The notes: generated by a model not told the origin, from the sequence alone. A stretch of 64,000 bases of DNA from an uncultured Campylobacter sp. (GCF_938039205.1 NZ_CALHVM010000006.1:7777-71776); one strand, 5' to 3'. Shown: positions 1 through 8,619, numbered from the stretch's first letter. Numbers and translations: made by a program.

Positions 1-1004
1 TTAAGCCCGTATTTGCTTTTATAGTAGCTTAAAAGGTGCATCGGTTTGTAGTGAAGCGCCGTGTGGATGCCGCGCTCTAGTAGCTCCTTAGCAAACCCGT
101 CGCGGTTTTTGTCGATCTTGATGATGTACTGGATATAGACGTGGTCGCGCTTTTTGATCGGTAGCGAGACGTGCGGGCAGCCTGCAAGCTCTTTGTCGTA
201 GATGGCGGCGATCTGTCTACGCCGAGCGATAAATTTATCCGTTTTTTCAAACTGCGCCACCGCATACGCTGCGCAAAGCCCCGTTAGATCATACTTCACG
301 CCGATATCTACGACGTCGTAGACGTAGCCTAGGTTGCCGTCTTTATCTATGCCGCCATTCACAATCGCGTGGTTTCGCAGTAGTCTAGCGCGCTCGGCGA
401 TGGCATCGTCGTCCGTTAGCATAAAGCCGGCCGTCGCGATCGGGTTTGTGAGCTGCGAATGCACGTTAAAGCAAGAGATAAGCGAGCGGTCATCAGAGCC
501 GATTTTTACGCCGTTATAGGTTAGGCCGATGGACTTACCAGCGTCATCGAGCACCTTTACGTCGTACTCCTGCGCGATAGCGTAAATCTCGTCCATATCC
601 GACGCCTGCCCTCCGACGTGGTTTACAAAGATACCTTTTAGCTTTTTGTGATTGTGCACTTTTAGCGTATCTCGCAGCGACTGGGGATTCATGTTGAAGT
701 CGTCTTCGTTGATGTCAACAAATATCGGCTCAGCGTCAAAATGCCTGATCGCCTGCGCCACGCTCGGAGTAGAGTTTACCGAGCAAATGATCTTGTCACC
801 GCGTTTTAGATCCATCGAGCAGAGCGCCAAATGGTGAGCGGCGCTGTTGTTATTGGTCGTAACGGCGTGCTTTACGCCAAAATACTCCCTAAGCTCGGAC
901 TCCAGCCTTTCTACGATCACCGATCCGTGGTCGTTTAGAGCCTCTTTGATGAGCGTAATCTCGGCCTCGTCGATAGTAGGTCTATAAAACGCTATCTCTT
1001 CCAT
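1..1004 (-). CDS. DegT/DnrJ/EryC1/StrS-family sugar aminotransferase homologue, partial (3' end outside window)
   Basis: Fold type I PLP-dependent enzymes of this family usually transaminate nucleotide-linked keto-sugars for surface glycans. The ATG at 1004 has a strong AAGGAGG upstream, and the frame stays open to the window edge (over 330 residues). The N-terminus (FYRPTIDEAEI), the cofactor-contacting LDDAGKSIG (residues 152-160) and the RARLLRNHA segment fit the family. The usual SFxxxKxxxxGEGG segment, whose lysine forms the Schiff base, reads SCFNVHSQLTNPIATAGFM (from residue 177). It has no lysine but has a His at 182. In known family members that carry His there (ColD, E1 3-dehydratases) the chemistry is dehydration, not transamination. 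It may therefore be a dehydratase-like or altered enzyme. Family assignment is firm; the reaction is unknown. Confidence 0.85.
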   Translation of the reverse strand, partial: MEEIAFYRPTIDEAEITLIKEALNDHGSVIVERLESELREYFGVKHAVTTNNNSAAHHLALCSMDLKRGDKIICSVNSTPSVAQAIRHFDAEPIFVDINEDDFNMNPQSLRDTLKVHNHKKLKGIFVNHVGGQASDMDEIYAIAQEYDVKVLDDAGKSIGLTYNGVKIGSDDRSLISCFNVHSQLTNPIATAGFMLTDDDAIAERARLLRNHAIVNGGIDKDGNLGYVYDVVDIGVKYDLTGLCAAYAVAQFEKTDKFIARRRQIAAIYDKELAGCPHVSLPIKKRDHVYIQYIIKIDKNRDGFAKELLERGIHTALHYKPMHLLSYYKSKYGL

Positions 1005-1221
1005 TGTGCCTCCTTGTTTTTATTTTTATCTTACCTAGTTACGTTTCTTTTTTAAATTTACTTTTGCGCCGATATTCGGACGGCTTTCATTTATTTTTAG
1101 CCGAGCTTACCTCTGTTACTTTTAGCAAACTCATCGCGACTTTGCCGTTAAATTTCACCGTTTTTGACTTTCAAAACCTCAGCCAAATTTATCGCCATAG
1201 CCGTAAATTTAGCTCAAATTT

Positions 1222-1977
1222 TTACTCGACGTCCACGCTAGCAATCGGCGGCTGCGAGAGCTTAAATTTATTTGCTCTCATCCTTGAAAATACCGTCGAA
1301 ACGAGCTTTGGGTCAAATTCGCACGCCAGTTCGGCCTCGCTTTTACTCTGCGTCAAACGCAAAACTTCATCCAGTCGCTCGTAGCTATAGCCTATATCGG
1401 CCTCGTCGCTTTGCCCTTCCCAAAGGTCGGCGGACGGGGCTTTTGCGATGATTTTTTCATCGATGCCAAGCTCTCGCGCCAGCTCGTAAATTTCAGTCTT
1501 AAAAAGCTCGCCGATCGGATTTAGCGCGCACGCCATGTCGCCGTAGATCGTACCGTATCCAAGAAGGCGCTCGCTTTTGTTGCTCGTGCCGACCACTAGC
1601 GCATTTACCTTTGCCGAATAGTCGTAAAGCAGGCACATTCTCGCCCTTGCGCTTAGATTTCCCATGCGCAAATTTGACAGCGACTCGCCGATCTGCGCAG
1701 TAAAACTATCCAAAATCGGCTGGATTTCGATGATTTTATGCGTTATTTTTAGATCTTCGCAAAGCTTTAGCGCGTCGCTTAAATTTCGCTCATTTGAGTA
1801 CTTCGTCGGCATCAAAAGCGCATGCGTTTCAAAGCCCGTGCGCGCGCAAAGAGCGGCTACGACGGCAGAGTCTAGACCGCCGCTAACGCCCAAAACAAAG
1901 CCCTTTGCGCCGCTTTTTTGGAGGTAGCTCGCTAAAAACTCGGTTAGCTTAAGGCTGATCTGCGAATAATTTTTCAT
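1222..1977 (-). CDS. nadE: NH3-dependent NAD+ synthetase
   Basis: It makes NAD from deamido-NAD, ATP and ammonia in the cytosol, the last step of NAD biosynthesis. The ATP-pyrophosphatase P-loop SGGLDS lies at residues 32-37 and there is no N-terminal glutaminase domain, so ammonia is the likely nitrogen donor. A second half with EGQSDEADIGYSYERLDEVL fits NadE. The product has 251 residues, usual for the short form. I chose the ATG at 1977, which has GGTGAT about 10 bases upstream. An in-frame GTG at 1989 would add four residues but lies over that site. It is divergent from the metallo-hydrolase gene at 2096. Confidence 0.95.
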   Translation of the reverse strand: MKNYSQISLKLTEFLASYLQKSGAKGFVLGVSGGLDSAVVAALCARTGFETHALLMPTKYSNERNLSDALKLCEDLKITHKIIEIQPILDSFTAQIGESLSNLRMGNLSARARMCLLYDYSAKVNALVVGTSNKSERLLGYGTIYGDMACALNPIGELFKTEIYELARELGIDEKIIAKAPSADLWEGQSDEADIGYSYERLDEVLRLTQSKSEAELACEFDPKLVSTVFSRMRANKFKLSQPPIASVDVE

Positions 1978-2011
1978 AACGATTATCACCGATAAATTTA
2001 AATTCTAAAAT

Positions 2012-2017
2012 ATTATA
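2012..2017 (-). promoter_or_regulatory. -10 element for nadE
   Basis: TATAAT on the minus strand (preceded by TG one base upstream) lies about 35 bases before the nadE ATG. As is usual for Campylobacter sigma-70 promoters there is no convincing -35 box. On the other strand TACAAT at 2058-2063 could serve the divergent hydrolase gene. Confidence 0.55.
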
Positions 2018-2095
2018 CAATCTTTTTATAAAATTTAACTTTTAAGCTTAAAGAATATACAATTTATTTTAATTAAATTTTATAAAAGGACAAAC

Positions 2096-2719
2096 GTGAA
2101 AATTTTTTCAAAACCATGCGGAGATTATCAAACCAACTGCTACGTAGTATCCAAAAACGGGCGCGAGATTATTATTGATCCAGGTCAAGATTCATATGAC
2201 TTTGTCGTAAAAAATTCACACGCGCCACTCACTATTTTAAACACTCACGGGCATTCCGATCACGTTCTTGACAATGTTAGCTTAAAAAATTTTTTTAATG
2301 TTCCGGTCTATATCCATAATAGCGATAATTTCATGCTTCACGAAGATCTTTGGGATGCCGGACAGCAGCCGATGTATGACGCGATCTGCGTAGGCGGAGC
2401 GAAATTTGAGGATGTAAAATTTAACATAGAAGACTTTGAGATCGAGTTTATGCACTTTCCAGGACATACGCCCGGATGCTGTATGGTGCGCGTGGACGAC
2501 GTTATCTTTAGCGGAGATTTTTTGTTTAGAGGCTCGATCGGACGCTATGATTTTCCGTTTTCAAACGCCGAGGATATGCGCCAAAGCTTGCTAAAATGTA
2601 AAAATTTGCAAGGCGATTTTGTACTGTATCCAGGTCACGGCGACAAAACGACGCTAAAAGCTGAGCGTGCAAATTTAGATTTTTGGATAAATATGATCGG
2701 TAGGGAGATGAGATTTTAA
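2096..2719 (+). CDS. Metallo-beta-lactamase fold hydrolase (glyoxalase II-like)
   Basis: It is a cytosolic two-metal hydrolase; the family includes glutathione- and bacillithiol-thioester hydrolases, and the substrate here is unknown. Metal ligands can be seen in order: THGHSDH (His51, His53, Asp55, His56), GHTPG (His124), SGD (Asp141) and YPGH (His181). The length of 207 residues matches the single-domain YcbL/GloB-like group and lacks the C-terminal helical domain of true glyoxalase II. The start is a GTG with AAAAGGA seven bases upstream. C. jejuni has a similar hydrolase next to nadE. The neighbourhood gives no further clue to the substrate. Confidence 0.85.
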   Translation: MKIFSKPCGDYQTNCYVVSKNGREIIIDPGQDSYDFVVKNSHAPLTILNTHGHSDHVLDNVSLKNFFNVPVYIHNSDNFMLHEDLWDAGQQPMYDAICVGGAKFEDVKFNIEDFEIEFMHFPGHTPGCCMVRVDDVIFSGDFLFRGSIGRYDFPFSNAEDMRQSLLKCKNLQGDFVLYPGHGDKTTLKAERANLDFWINMIGREMRF

Positions 2720-2917
2720 CGGGTCAAATTTGAGCTTTTAAGATTTTTTAAAAACGCATTAAATTTAAAGCGGTCAAGCCAAACAAAACGGCAAATTTGG
2801 CGTTAAATTTATGCTGGTTTTCCCAAAATACCGCCAAAAAACGGCATAAAATCAAATTTAAAAGAAAAGGCGACGCAAATTTACCGCGCCGCCAAATTTC
2901 ATCAAATTTGACTTAGC

Positions 2918-3454
2918 TTACGCGTTTTGCTTCGCCTCTTCTTTGCGTTTTGCTTCGTTTCGTCTTTGCGCGGCTTGTTTTTGCAGGTTCGTTTTGTAAA
3001 TTTTAAAGATATGATCTTCTAAAATCACAACCTGAAAAGTCCCCTCAAACACCTTTATATCGTTCGTCGTGCCAGTTACCCGCACCTCGCGCTTTTTACT
3101 CTCGTTAAAGTGCGAGCGCGCGTCAAATTCGATCGCTTCGTTTAGCTTGGTCGGAGCGAAAAAATGTATCTTAGCGCCGATAACGACGCTAAAAGTCTCA
3201 TTGACCGCCGCCATCGCCGCGTAGCTAGCCGCAGAGAAAACAAAACCGCTGTGTATGAGCCCCTCGCTATCGGCAACCATATCGCTAGTGGCGAAAAAGC
3301 GCGTTTTGGCGCGGTTTGGCTCGAGCTGCGTCACGGCGCCGCTAAGACCGATTTTTATATTCGGCGAGGTTTTTAGTTCGTTGCGAAACGGATTTTCATC
3401 CTCGGGCAGTACGACCCCGTCGCTACTGTTGTCGTCGTAGATATTTTCGTCCAT
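2918..3454 (-). CDS. Hotdog-fold protein (Cj0977-like)
   Basis: The protein has 178 residues. The central part (about 40-150) looks like a hotdog-fold acyl-thioester domain: IHSGFVFSAASYAAMAAVN resembles the HGG-type helix of FapR and PaaI-like proteins, and a strand VIGAKIHFFAPTKLNEAIEFDA follows. The C-terminal 25 residues are a charged Lys/Arg/Glu/Gln helix. In C. jejuni the homologue next to cmoB (Cj0977) is a hotdog protein linked to the flagellar sigma-28 regulon and to virulence; its ligand is not settled. Here the gene starts 11 bases after cmoB, and I see no sigma-28 promoter before it, so co-transcription is likely. Confidence 0.75.
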   Translation of the reverse strand: MDENIYDDNSSDGVVLPEDENPFRNELKTSPNIKIGLSGAVTQLEPNRAKTRFFATSDMVADSEGLIHSGFVFSAASYAAMAAVNETFSVVIGAKIHFFAPTKLNEAIEFDARSHFNESKKREVRVTGTTNDIKVFEGTFQVVILEDHIFKIYKTNLQKQAAQRRNEAKRKEEAKQNA

Positions 3455-3465
3455 TTTTCACCTTT

Positions 3466-4371
3466 TCATACGCTTAGTTTTAGATAGACCCGTTTTGGCG
3501 CCGGATAGCCCTCGACCGTGCGCGCCGGGTCTGCGGGATCGAGGAAATCGCCCAAACTCTGACCCAAGATCCACTCCGTTTTTCGCTGCTCGTGCGCGTC
3601 CGTCGGCTTTGTAGCCAAAATTTGCGCGTCTTTAAAACTTGCCCTCTCACACCAGTTTAAAAGCGCCCTAATAGTCGGCACGAAGTAGATATTTGGTATC
3701 TTTGAGTAGGTATTTTTGGGGCTCAGGGCAAAATCGCCCTCCATATCAAGATACATCGTGTCCAAAAATAGCTCGCCGCCCGCATTTAACGCGCCTTTTA
3801 GCTCTTTTAGCGTACGCACGGGATCGCTTCTGTGATAGAGCACGCCAAGACAAAAGAGCACGTCAAATTTGACGCCGTAGTGCGGCAGATGCTCGACGCC
3901 CAGCAGCTCGTACTCTATACCTGAGCGCGCGAACGCATCGATAAATTTAAACTGCAAAAAACTCATAACGCCAGGATCAAAGCCGATCAGCTTTTTCGGG
4001 CTCTGGGGCAACATACGAAAGAGATAGTAGCCGTTGTTGCAACCGATATCGCCCACGATCTTGTCCGCTAAATCCATGTGCGGCGCGAGCAGGTTAAATT
4101 TGACAAAACTCCTCCACTCGCTGTCGATAAGTATATCGTCTATCTTAAACGGCCCCTTGCGCCACGAGCGTAAATTTAGCGCCGTTTGCAGCGTCTCTTC
4201 GCGTTCTGCTGGGGTTAAATTTGCGTTTATCTCGACTATATCGTCAAATTTAAGCTCAAATTCGTGCCCCTTAAATTTAGCCGCCAGCTCCTCTATCTCA
4301 CGCATCAAAGGCGCGTAGATTTTGCCCGCCAGCTCCCTAGCCTTCGCCGCTCTAGCCGCTTCTAAGCTCAT
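3466..4371 (-). CDS. cmoB: tRNA U34 carboxymethyltransferase
   Basis: CmoB moves a carboxymethyl group from carboxy-SAM (made by CmoA) to 5-hydroxyuridine 34 of certain tRNAs, giving the wobble base cmo5U. The N-terminal half carries LNLRSWRKGPF and IDSEWRSFVKF, both typical of CmoB, and the methyltransferase fold has GDIGCNNGYY as the cofactor loop. The product is 301 residues. I start it at the ATG that overlaps the stop of the upstream lipoprotein gene (TGATG); a GTG one codon earlier is also in frame. Its partner cmoA lies at 27.7-28.4 kb in a separate operon. Confidence 0.93.
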   Translation of the reverse strand: MSLEAARAAKARELAGKIYAPLMREIEELAAKFKGHEFELKFDDIVEINANLTPAEREETLQTALNLRSWRKGPFKIDDILIDSEWRSFVKFNLLAPHMDLADKIVGDIGCNNGYYLFRMLPQSPKKLIGFDPGVMSFLQFKFIDAFARSGIEYELLGVEHLPHYGVKFDVLFCLGVLYHRSDPVRTLKELKGALNAGGELFLDTMYLDMEGDFALSPKNTYSKIPNIYFVPTIRALLNWCERASFKDAQILATKPTDAHEQRKTEWILGQSLGDFLDPADPARTVEGYPAPKRVYLKLSV

Positions 4372-4550
4372 CACTCCGTCCAGTCGATGATGTTTTTAGG
4401 GCACTCTTTGTGATAGACGCCCGTCGCGTCGTAGTACTCCTTACACTCGTTGTAGTACTTCGTCGTCACGCCGCGGTCGTTTAAAAACACGCAACCGCCC
4501 AGCATAGCCGCCAGAGCCGAAAAAAATAAAATTTGCGCTAGAGTTTTCAT
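4371..4550 (-). CDS. Small predicted lipoprotein (59 aa)
   Basis: The 59-residue product starts MKTLAQILFFSALAAMLGGC, a signal peptide with a lipobox (LGGC, Cys20). The mature part is short and polar and includes a YNECKEYYDATG stretch and two more cysteines. It probably sits in the outer membrane facing the periplasm. Its ATG overlaps the stop of the 75-aa gene (ATGA) and its TGA overlaps the cmoB ATG, so translational coupling on both sides supports a real gene. C. jejuni also has a small lipoprotein gene beside its cmoB/hotdog pair. The function is unknown. Confidence 0.75.
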   Translation of the reverse strand: MKTLAQILFFSALAAMLGGCVFLNDRGVTTKYYNECKEYYDATGVYHKECPKNIIDWTE

Positions 4551-4774
4551 TTGAAAAATTTAGCGTGCTTTTTCTTCATGTATTCGACGACTTCGAGCAC
4601 CTCGTCCACGCCCTCGGCACCAGAGTTTTCCAGCGCGTCGTCGATGCACTCGATGTAGGTCTCGGCGGCGTCCTCGAGCCTATCTTTTTTCACGCCGGCA
4701 TAATAAAGCATCGCCTCTAACATCATCGAAAGCTCGTAGCTTAGCTCGTCTATGGTAGGTTCTATTTCTTTCAT
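4547..4774 (-). CDS. Small acidic conserved protein, unknown function (75 aa)
   Basis: A 75-residue, strongly acidic and probably all-helical protein with no signal peptide or membrane segment. The middle (KKDRLEDAAETYIECIDDALENSG) looks like two amphipathic helices. It starts 3 bases after the DHH phosphoesterase gene and overlaps the next gene by 4 bases, so it is part of the rrf2-flhA operon. I do not recognise a named family. It could be a small protein-protein interaction partner, but nothing in the sequence shows with what. Confidence 0.7.
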   Translation of the reverse strand: MKEIEPTIDELSYELSMMLEAMLYYAGVKKDRLEDAAETYIECIDDALENSGAEGVDEVLEVVEYMKKKHAKFFK

Positions 4775-4777
4775 TTT

Positions 4778-5896
4778 CTATCCTTGTAAAATCGTTTTTT
4801 TAGTTATTAGGTCGGTTATCTGCGCTTTTACGTTTTCATAGCTAAAGCTATCCTTAAATCCTGCAAAAAGCCCGCCGCTAGCGTTCACGTGTCCGCCGCC
4901 GCCGACTAAATTTTTAGCCATCAAGCTCACGTCCGCCTTACCGTTGGCGCGAAAGCTCAGAGTCTTTTTGCTCGTAACGTCGATGAAAAAATCAATATCT
5001 GGGTTAGCGACTAAAAAGTCGTTGCCGATAACGGAAGTGTTGCCGATATTGTAAGTCAAAATGCCGTTAAGATCGTTATATTTTATGCTAAATTTCTCTT
5101 TTTCCTCGCTTAGTTTTTTTACGACGAAGGCTGAGATCAGATTGCTTAACGTATCGTTTTTATCCTCTTTGAAAAAATCCTTTTTAAAACCGAAAATCGC
5201 CTCGTCAAGCCCGACATAGTCGTCTCCCGCGTCAAAAAACTCCCGCGCGCGCTCGATAAGATAAAAAAGATAGCGCGAGTTTTCAGCCTCAAACATCGTT
5301 TTATTTATCTCTTTTGCGTTTGCGACGAGCCCAAGTCCGACCTTGCCCATTTCAAAATTTACGTCGTCTTTTAGCCAGATATCGACTGCGTTTACGACGT
5401 CGCTAAAGTGATTTAGGCTCGCATCTATGCCGTAAATTTTAGCGAAAAAATCATGCGTGATCTTGGTTGCACACCTTGAGCTATCTAAAAAATACCAGCC
5501 AAATTTGCTCGCGCACTCGGCTCCGCTTTGGTGGTGATCGAGGAGCAAAATTTTAGCGTTTTTATTTGCGATCGCCTTTTCGTAGGCTTCGCACTGCTCC
5601 ACGGTCAAATTTAGATCAGTTATCAGGATAAGCGCTTTTTCGTCATTTTTAGCCGCTTCGCCCTCGCCGCGATTTTCGGACGCATTTTGCGAGTTACCAT
5701 TTTGCTCACCGCTTAAATTTGACTGCGCCTTAGCTACGCTTTTATCTGAAATTTGAGCCAAAATTTGATCAAATTTCTCGTCAATCTCCTTGCCGTAGTT
5801 TGAGTTATAAAATTTAACGTTTTTAAAATAGTGATTCGTTATTACCTGCGCGCCGTATCCGTCCAGATCGGTGTGCGAGAGGTGATGGATGGTCAT
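4778..5896 (-). CDS. DHH-family phosphoesterase (DHH-DHHA1)
   Basis: Mn-dependent phosphoesterase of the family that includes NrnA/NrnB nanoRNases and cyclic dinucleotide hydrolases; the substrate is not known. Metal-binding motifs are HLSHTDLDGYG (residues 5-15), TDLNLT (93-98) and DHH (120-122). The C-terminal DHHA1 domain carries the substrate-binding loop GGGGHVNASGG. Residues 51-87 form a low-complexity insert rich in Asn, Gly, Glu and Ser between the first two motifs, which homologues would not be expected to share. The gene sits 8 bases after flhA, and AAGGAA precedes its ATG. Total length is 372 residues. Confidence 0.88.
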   Translation of the reverse strand: MTIHHLSHTDLDGYGAQVITNHYFKNVKFYNSNYGKEIDEKFDQILAQISDKSVAKAQSNLSGEQNGNSQNASENRGEGEAAKNDEKALILITDLNLTVEQCEAYEKAIANKNAKILLLDHHQSGAECASKFGWYFLDSSRCATKITHDFFAKIYGIDASLNHFSDVVNAVDIWLKDDVNFEMGKVGLGLVANAKEINKTMFEAENSRYLFYLIERAREFFDAGDDYVGLDEAIFGFKKDFFKEDKNDTLSNLISAFVVKKLSEEKEKFSIKYNDLNGILTYNIGNTSVIGNDFLVANPDIDFFIDVTSKKTLSFRANGKADVSLMAKNLVGGGGHVNASGGLFAGFKDSFSYENVKAQITDLITKKTILQG

Positions 5897-5904
5897 TTTA
5901 TTCC

Positions 5905-8067
5905 TTACAAATTTGATATTTCTATCGTGCCTAGCGTCTCAAACGGCGTATTTGCCGCGACTTCGGCAAAGCTAAGCACCGTGATATCTATGGAGAAATT
6001 CGCGCAGATATCGGCGATAAATTTACGCAAGCTAGGCTCCACGCAAAGTATCATCGAACCGTACTCCGAGATCGGCCGCTTCGCCCTTGCCTCACGCAGA
6101 GCCTGCACGATCGCCGAGGTCTGCGAGACGTTTATCATCAGGTGATACGCGCCGTCTTTATACTGCACGGCGTCGATCAGTTTTTGCTGTGCGGCTGGCT
6201 CCATTACGTAGAAATTTAATCGCCCGCCCTCATCGACGTAAAGCGAAGTGATAGCGCGAGCAAGCGCGGTGCGAACGTGTTCGACGATCATATCGAGGTT
6301 CTTGCTAACCTCGGCGATGTCACTTAGCGCCTCAAGGATACTTAGCATATCTTTTATCGGGATATGGTCTTTTAGCAGCGCTTTTAGCACCTTTTGGATC
6401 ACTCCGATAGGCGCGATGCGCAGCGTATCCTCGACGATGACGGGGTATTCTGATTTTAGCTTGTCGAGCAAATTTTGCGTCTCTTGGCGGGTTAGGAGCT
6501 CGGCGGCGTTTTGTTTTATCAGCTCGCTCATGTGCGTGGAGATGACGCTCGCGGGATCTACGATCGTGTAGCCGCTTAGTATCGCGTCCTCTTTTACACT
6601 CGCATCGATCCATAGCGCATCGAGGCCAAACGCGGGCTCTTTAGTCGGGATACCCTCGATGTTGTCGCTAACTAGCCCGCTATCCATAGCTAGAAATTTA
6701 TCCGCGTAAATTTCGCCCTGCCCGATCACGATGCCTTTTAGCTTAAAGCGATATTCGTTTGGCGGTAGCTGAAGGTTGTCGCGTATACGGATCTTTGGCA
6801 TCAAAAAACCAAGCTGTGCCGCGATATTTCGGCGCATCGCTCGTATGCGCTCGATGAGATCGGTCTCGGCGATCTTTAGCAGGCCATATCCTAGATCAAG
6901 CTCTAAAATTTCAAGCTTTAAGATATCGTTTATCTTGGCTTCCTCTTCGCGGGCGATCTCCTCTTCGCTTTTTTTAGGCGGTTTAGGCGCTGCCGGTCCT
7001 TCCTCCTCGCCTTGGGTAGAGCTTGCGCTTTGGGCCTTGGCGGTCAAATTTATCTTACCCTCTTTTACCTCTTTCATTATATAACCCATACTTAAAAACA
7101 GAAGCGAGATAAAGCCCAGAGATAGCGTCGGAAGCCCGGGAACCAGGGCAAATATAAATAGTATAAAGCCGACTATCAAAAGCGTTTTGTATTCGCCTAG
7201 CAGCTGCGTTAGCGAGCCCTCGGCGAAATTTTCATCGTCCTTGCTAGCGCGCGTGATGATAATCGCCGTAGCCGTCGACGTGATGAGGCCCGGGATCTGA
7301 CTCACTAGACCGTCGCCAATAGTTAGGATCGTATAGTTTTGCGCCGAAGTAGCCATGTCTAGGCCGTACTGAAACGAACCGATGAGAAAGCCGCCGACGA
7401 TGTTTATGATCGTGATGATGATACCAGCGACCGCGTCGCCTTTTATAAATTTAGACGAACCGTCCATCGCTCCGTAGAAATTCGCCTCGCCGATGATGGC
7501 TTCACGGCGCTCTCTGGCTGTCTTTTCGTCGATCAGACCAGCGTTTAGATCAGCATCTATCGCCATTTGCTTACCGGGCATAGCATCTAGCGTAAATCTC
7601 GCCTGTACCTCGCTCACGCGCGTCGAACCCTTGGTAACGACCATGAAATTTATAAGAACTAGGATCGTAAAGACGATCACGCCGATGACGTAGTTGCCGC
7701 CTACGACGAACTGCCCGAAGCTCGATATTATTTCGCTCACGGCATCGGGACCGTTGTGTCCTTCGCTTAAAATCATACGCGTAGTGGCGATGTTTAGCGA
7801 GAGTCTAAAAAGCGTGATGATGAGAATAAGCGTCGGAAACGTGCTAAGATCGGTAGGCTTTGGCACGTAAACGGCGATCAGGATAATGAGCACCGAGATA
7901 GAAATAGAAAGCGCAAGAAAAAAATCCAAAACCGCGCTAGGAAGCGGCACGATAATGATCGCTAGGATGGCGATTATGACGCCGACGATCGTGAGCCCTT
8001 TAAACCTTACGATAGGCTCTAAAAACGGTGCGACCAGGGTTAGGATATTGCGCTTTTGTTTTGCCAA
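5905..8067 (-). CDS. flhA: Flagellar type III export apparatus protein FlhA
   Basis: FlhA forms the nonameric inner-membrane ring of the flagellar export gate and docks export chaperones through its cytoplasmic domain. The product is 720 residues. The N-terminal half has about eight membrane segments and the FHIPEP signature region (TLFRLSLNIATTRMIL, DAMPGKQMAIDADLNAGLID). The C-terminal half from about residue 350 is the cytoplasmic domain. The likely start is a TTG (MAKQKRN) just after the rrf2 stop, because there is no ATG nearby that would keep the conserved N-terminus. In Campylobacter FlhA is also needed for the FlgSR/sigma-54 flagellar gene cascade. Confidence 0.97.
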   Translation of the reverse strand: MAKQKRNILTLVAPFLEPIVRFKGLTIVGVIIAILAIIIVPLPSAVLDFFLALSISISVLIILIAVYVPKPTDLSTFPTLILIITLFRLSLNIATTRMILSEGHNGPDAVSEIISSFGQFVVGGNYVIGVIVFTILVLINFMVVTKGSTRVSEVQARFTLDAMPGKQMAIDADLNAGLIDEKTARERREAIIGEANFYGAMDGSSKFIKGDAVAGIIITIINIVGGFLIGSFQYGLDMATSAQNYTILTIGDGLVSQIPGLITSTATAIIITRASKDDENFAEGSLTQLLGEYKTLLIVGFILFIFALVPGLPTLSLGFISLLFLSMGYIMKEVKEGKINLTAKAQSASSTQGEEEGPAAPKPPKKSEEEIAREEEAKINDILKLEILELDLGYGLLKIAETDLIERIRAMRRNIAAQLGFLMPKIRIRDNLQLPPNEYRFKLKGIVIGQGEIYADKFLAMDSGLVSDNIEGIPTKEPAFGLDALWIDASVKEDAILSGYTIVDPASVISTHMSELIKQNAAELLTRQETQNLLDKLKSEYPVIVEDTLRIAPIGVIQKVLKALLKDHIPIKDMLSILEALSDIAEVSKNLDMIVEHVRTALARAITSLYVDEGGRLNFYVMEPAAQQKLIDAVQYKDGAYHLMINVSQTSAIVQALREARAKRPISEYGSMILCVEPSLRKFIADICANFSIDITVLSFAEVAANTPFETLGTIEISNL

Positions 8068-8070
8068 AAT

Positions 8071-8475
8071 TTACTTCTTGATTATATTTGCTAACGTAAT
8101 TGTATCTAAAAAATCGTCAATTTTAGACTGAAGAGCGCTAAACATCGGCCAAATTTGGCATATTCCGCCCTTACTAGATGAGCAACCATCGGCCGAGATC
8201 GAGCACTCAAATACCGCCATTTTACGCTTTTCAGCGCTTTCTATTATCCTTTTTATGCTGATTTCTTCAGGCTTTTGCGCGAGCATAAATCCGCCGTTTG
8301 CGCCCTTAAACGAAACCAAAATTCCCTCTCTAGCCAAATTTTGCAAAATTTTAGCCAAAAAGCTTTTTGATATCTCAAGCTCGCCCGACATCGTATCGAC
8401 ATCTGATGGAGCGTCTTTTTGCGCTATGTAAATCAGCGAAAGCAGCGCGTATTCGCTTGCTTTTGTCAAAAGCAT
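8071..8475 (-). CDS. Rrf2-family transcriptional regulator with three cysteines
   Basis: A DNA-binding regulator of the IscR/NsrR/RirA family. The N-terminal winged helix (residues 1-80) includes the typical SKSFLAKILQNLAREGILVSFKGANGGF. It is followed by ECSISADGCSSSKGGIC, with three cysteines spaced C-X6-C-X7-C, which could ligate an iron-sulfur cluster. That would let it sense iron, oxygen or nitric oxide. The spacing differs a little from the classical IscR pattern. It is the first gene of the flhA operon, and C. jejuni has the same rrf2-flhA pair next to rpsO. The ATG is preceded by AAGGGG. Targets are unknown. Confidence 0.88.
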   Translation of the reverse strand: MLLTKASEYALLSLIYIAQKDAPSDVDTMSGELEISKSFLAKILQNLAREGILVSFKGANGGFMLAQKPEEISIKRIIESAEKRKMAVFECSISADGCSSSKGGICQIWPMFSALQSKIDDFLDTITLANIIKK

Positions 8476-8579
8476 AAATTCCCCTTAAATTTTTTGCGGA
8501 TATTTTATTAAATTTTATCTGCAAATTTGATTAAATCAATATTTTTTAAAACAGGTGCCGTATTTTTTGATTTTTATGA

Positions 8580-8585
8580 TATAAT
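8580..8585 (+). promoter_or_regulatory. -10 element for rpsO
   Basis: A perfect TATAAT preceded by a T-rich run (TATTTTTTGATTTTTATGA) lies 34 bases before the rpsO ATG. This is the usual Campylobacter sigma-70 arrangement without a conserved -35 box. Confidence 0.7.
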
Positions 8586-8619
8586 CGCCTTTTTTAATCT
8601 CACCAATCAGGAGGTCATT

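Noticed and set aside
1005..1384. A 126-codon plus-strand frame between the DegT-family gene and nadE
   Set aside because: It overlaps nadE on the other strand, lacks a ribosome site and its peptide has no recognisable features.
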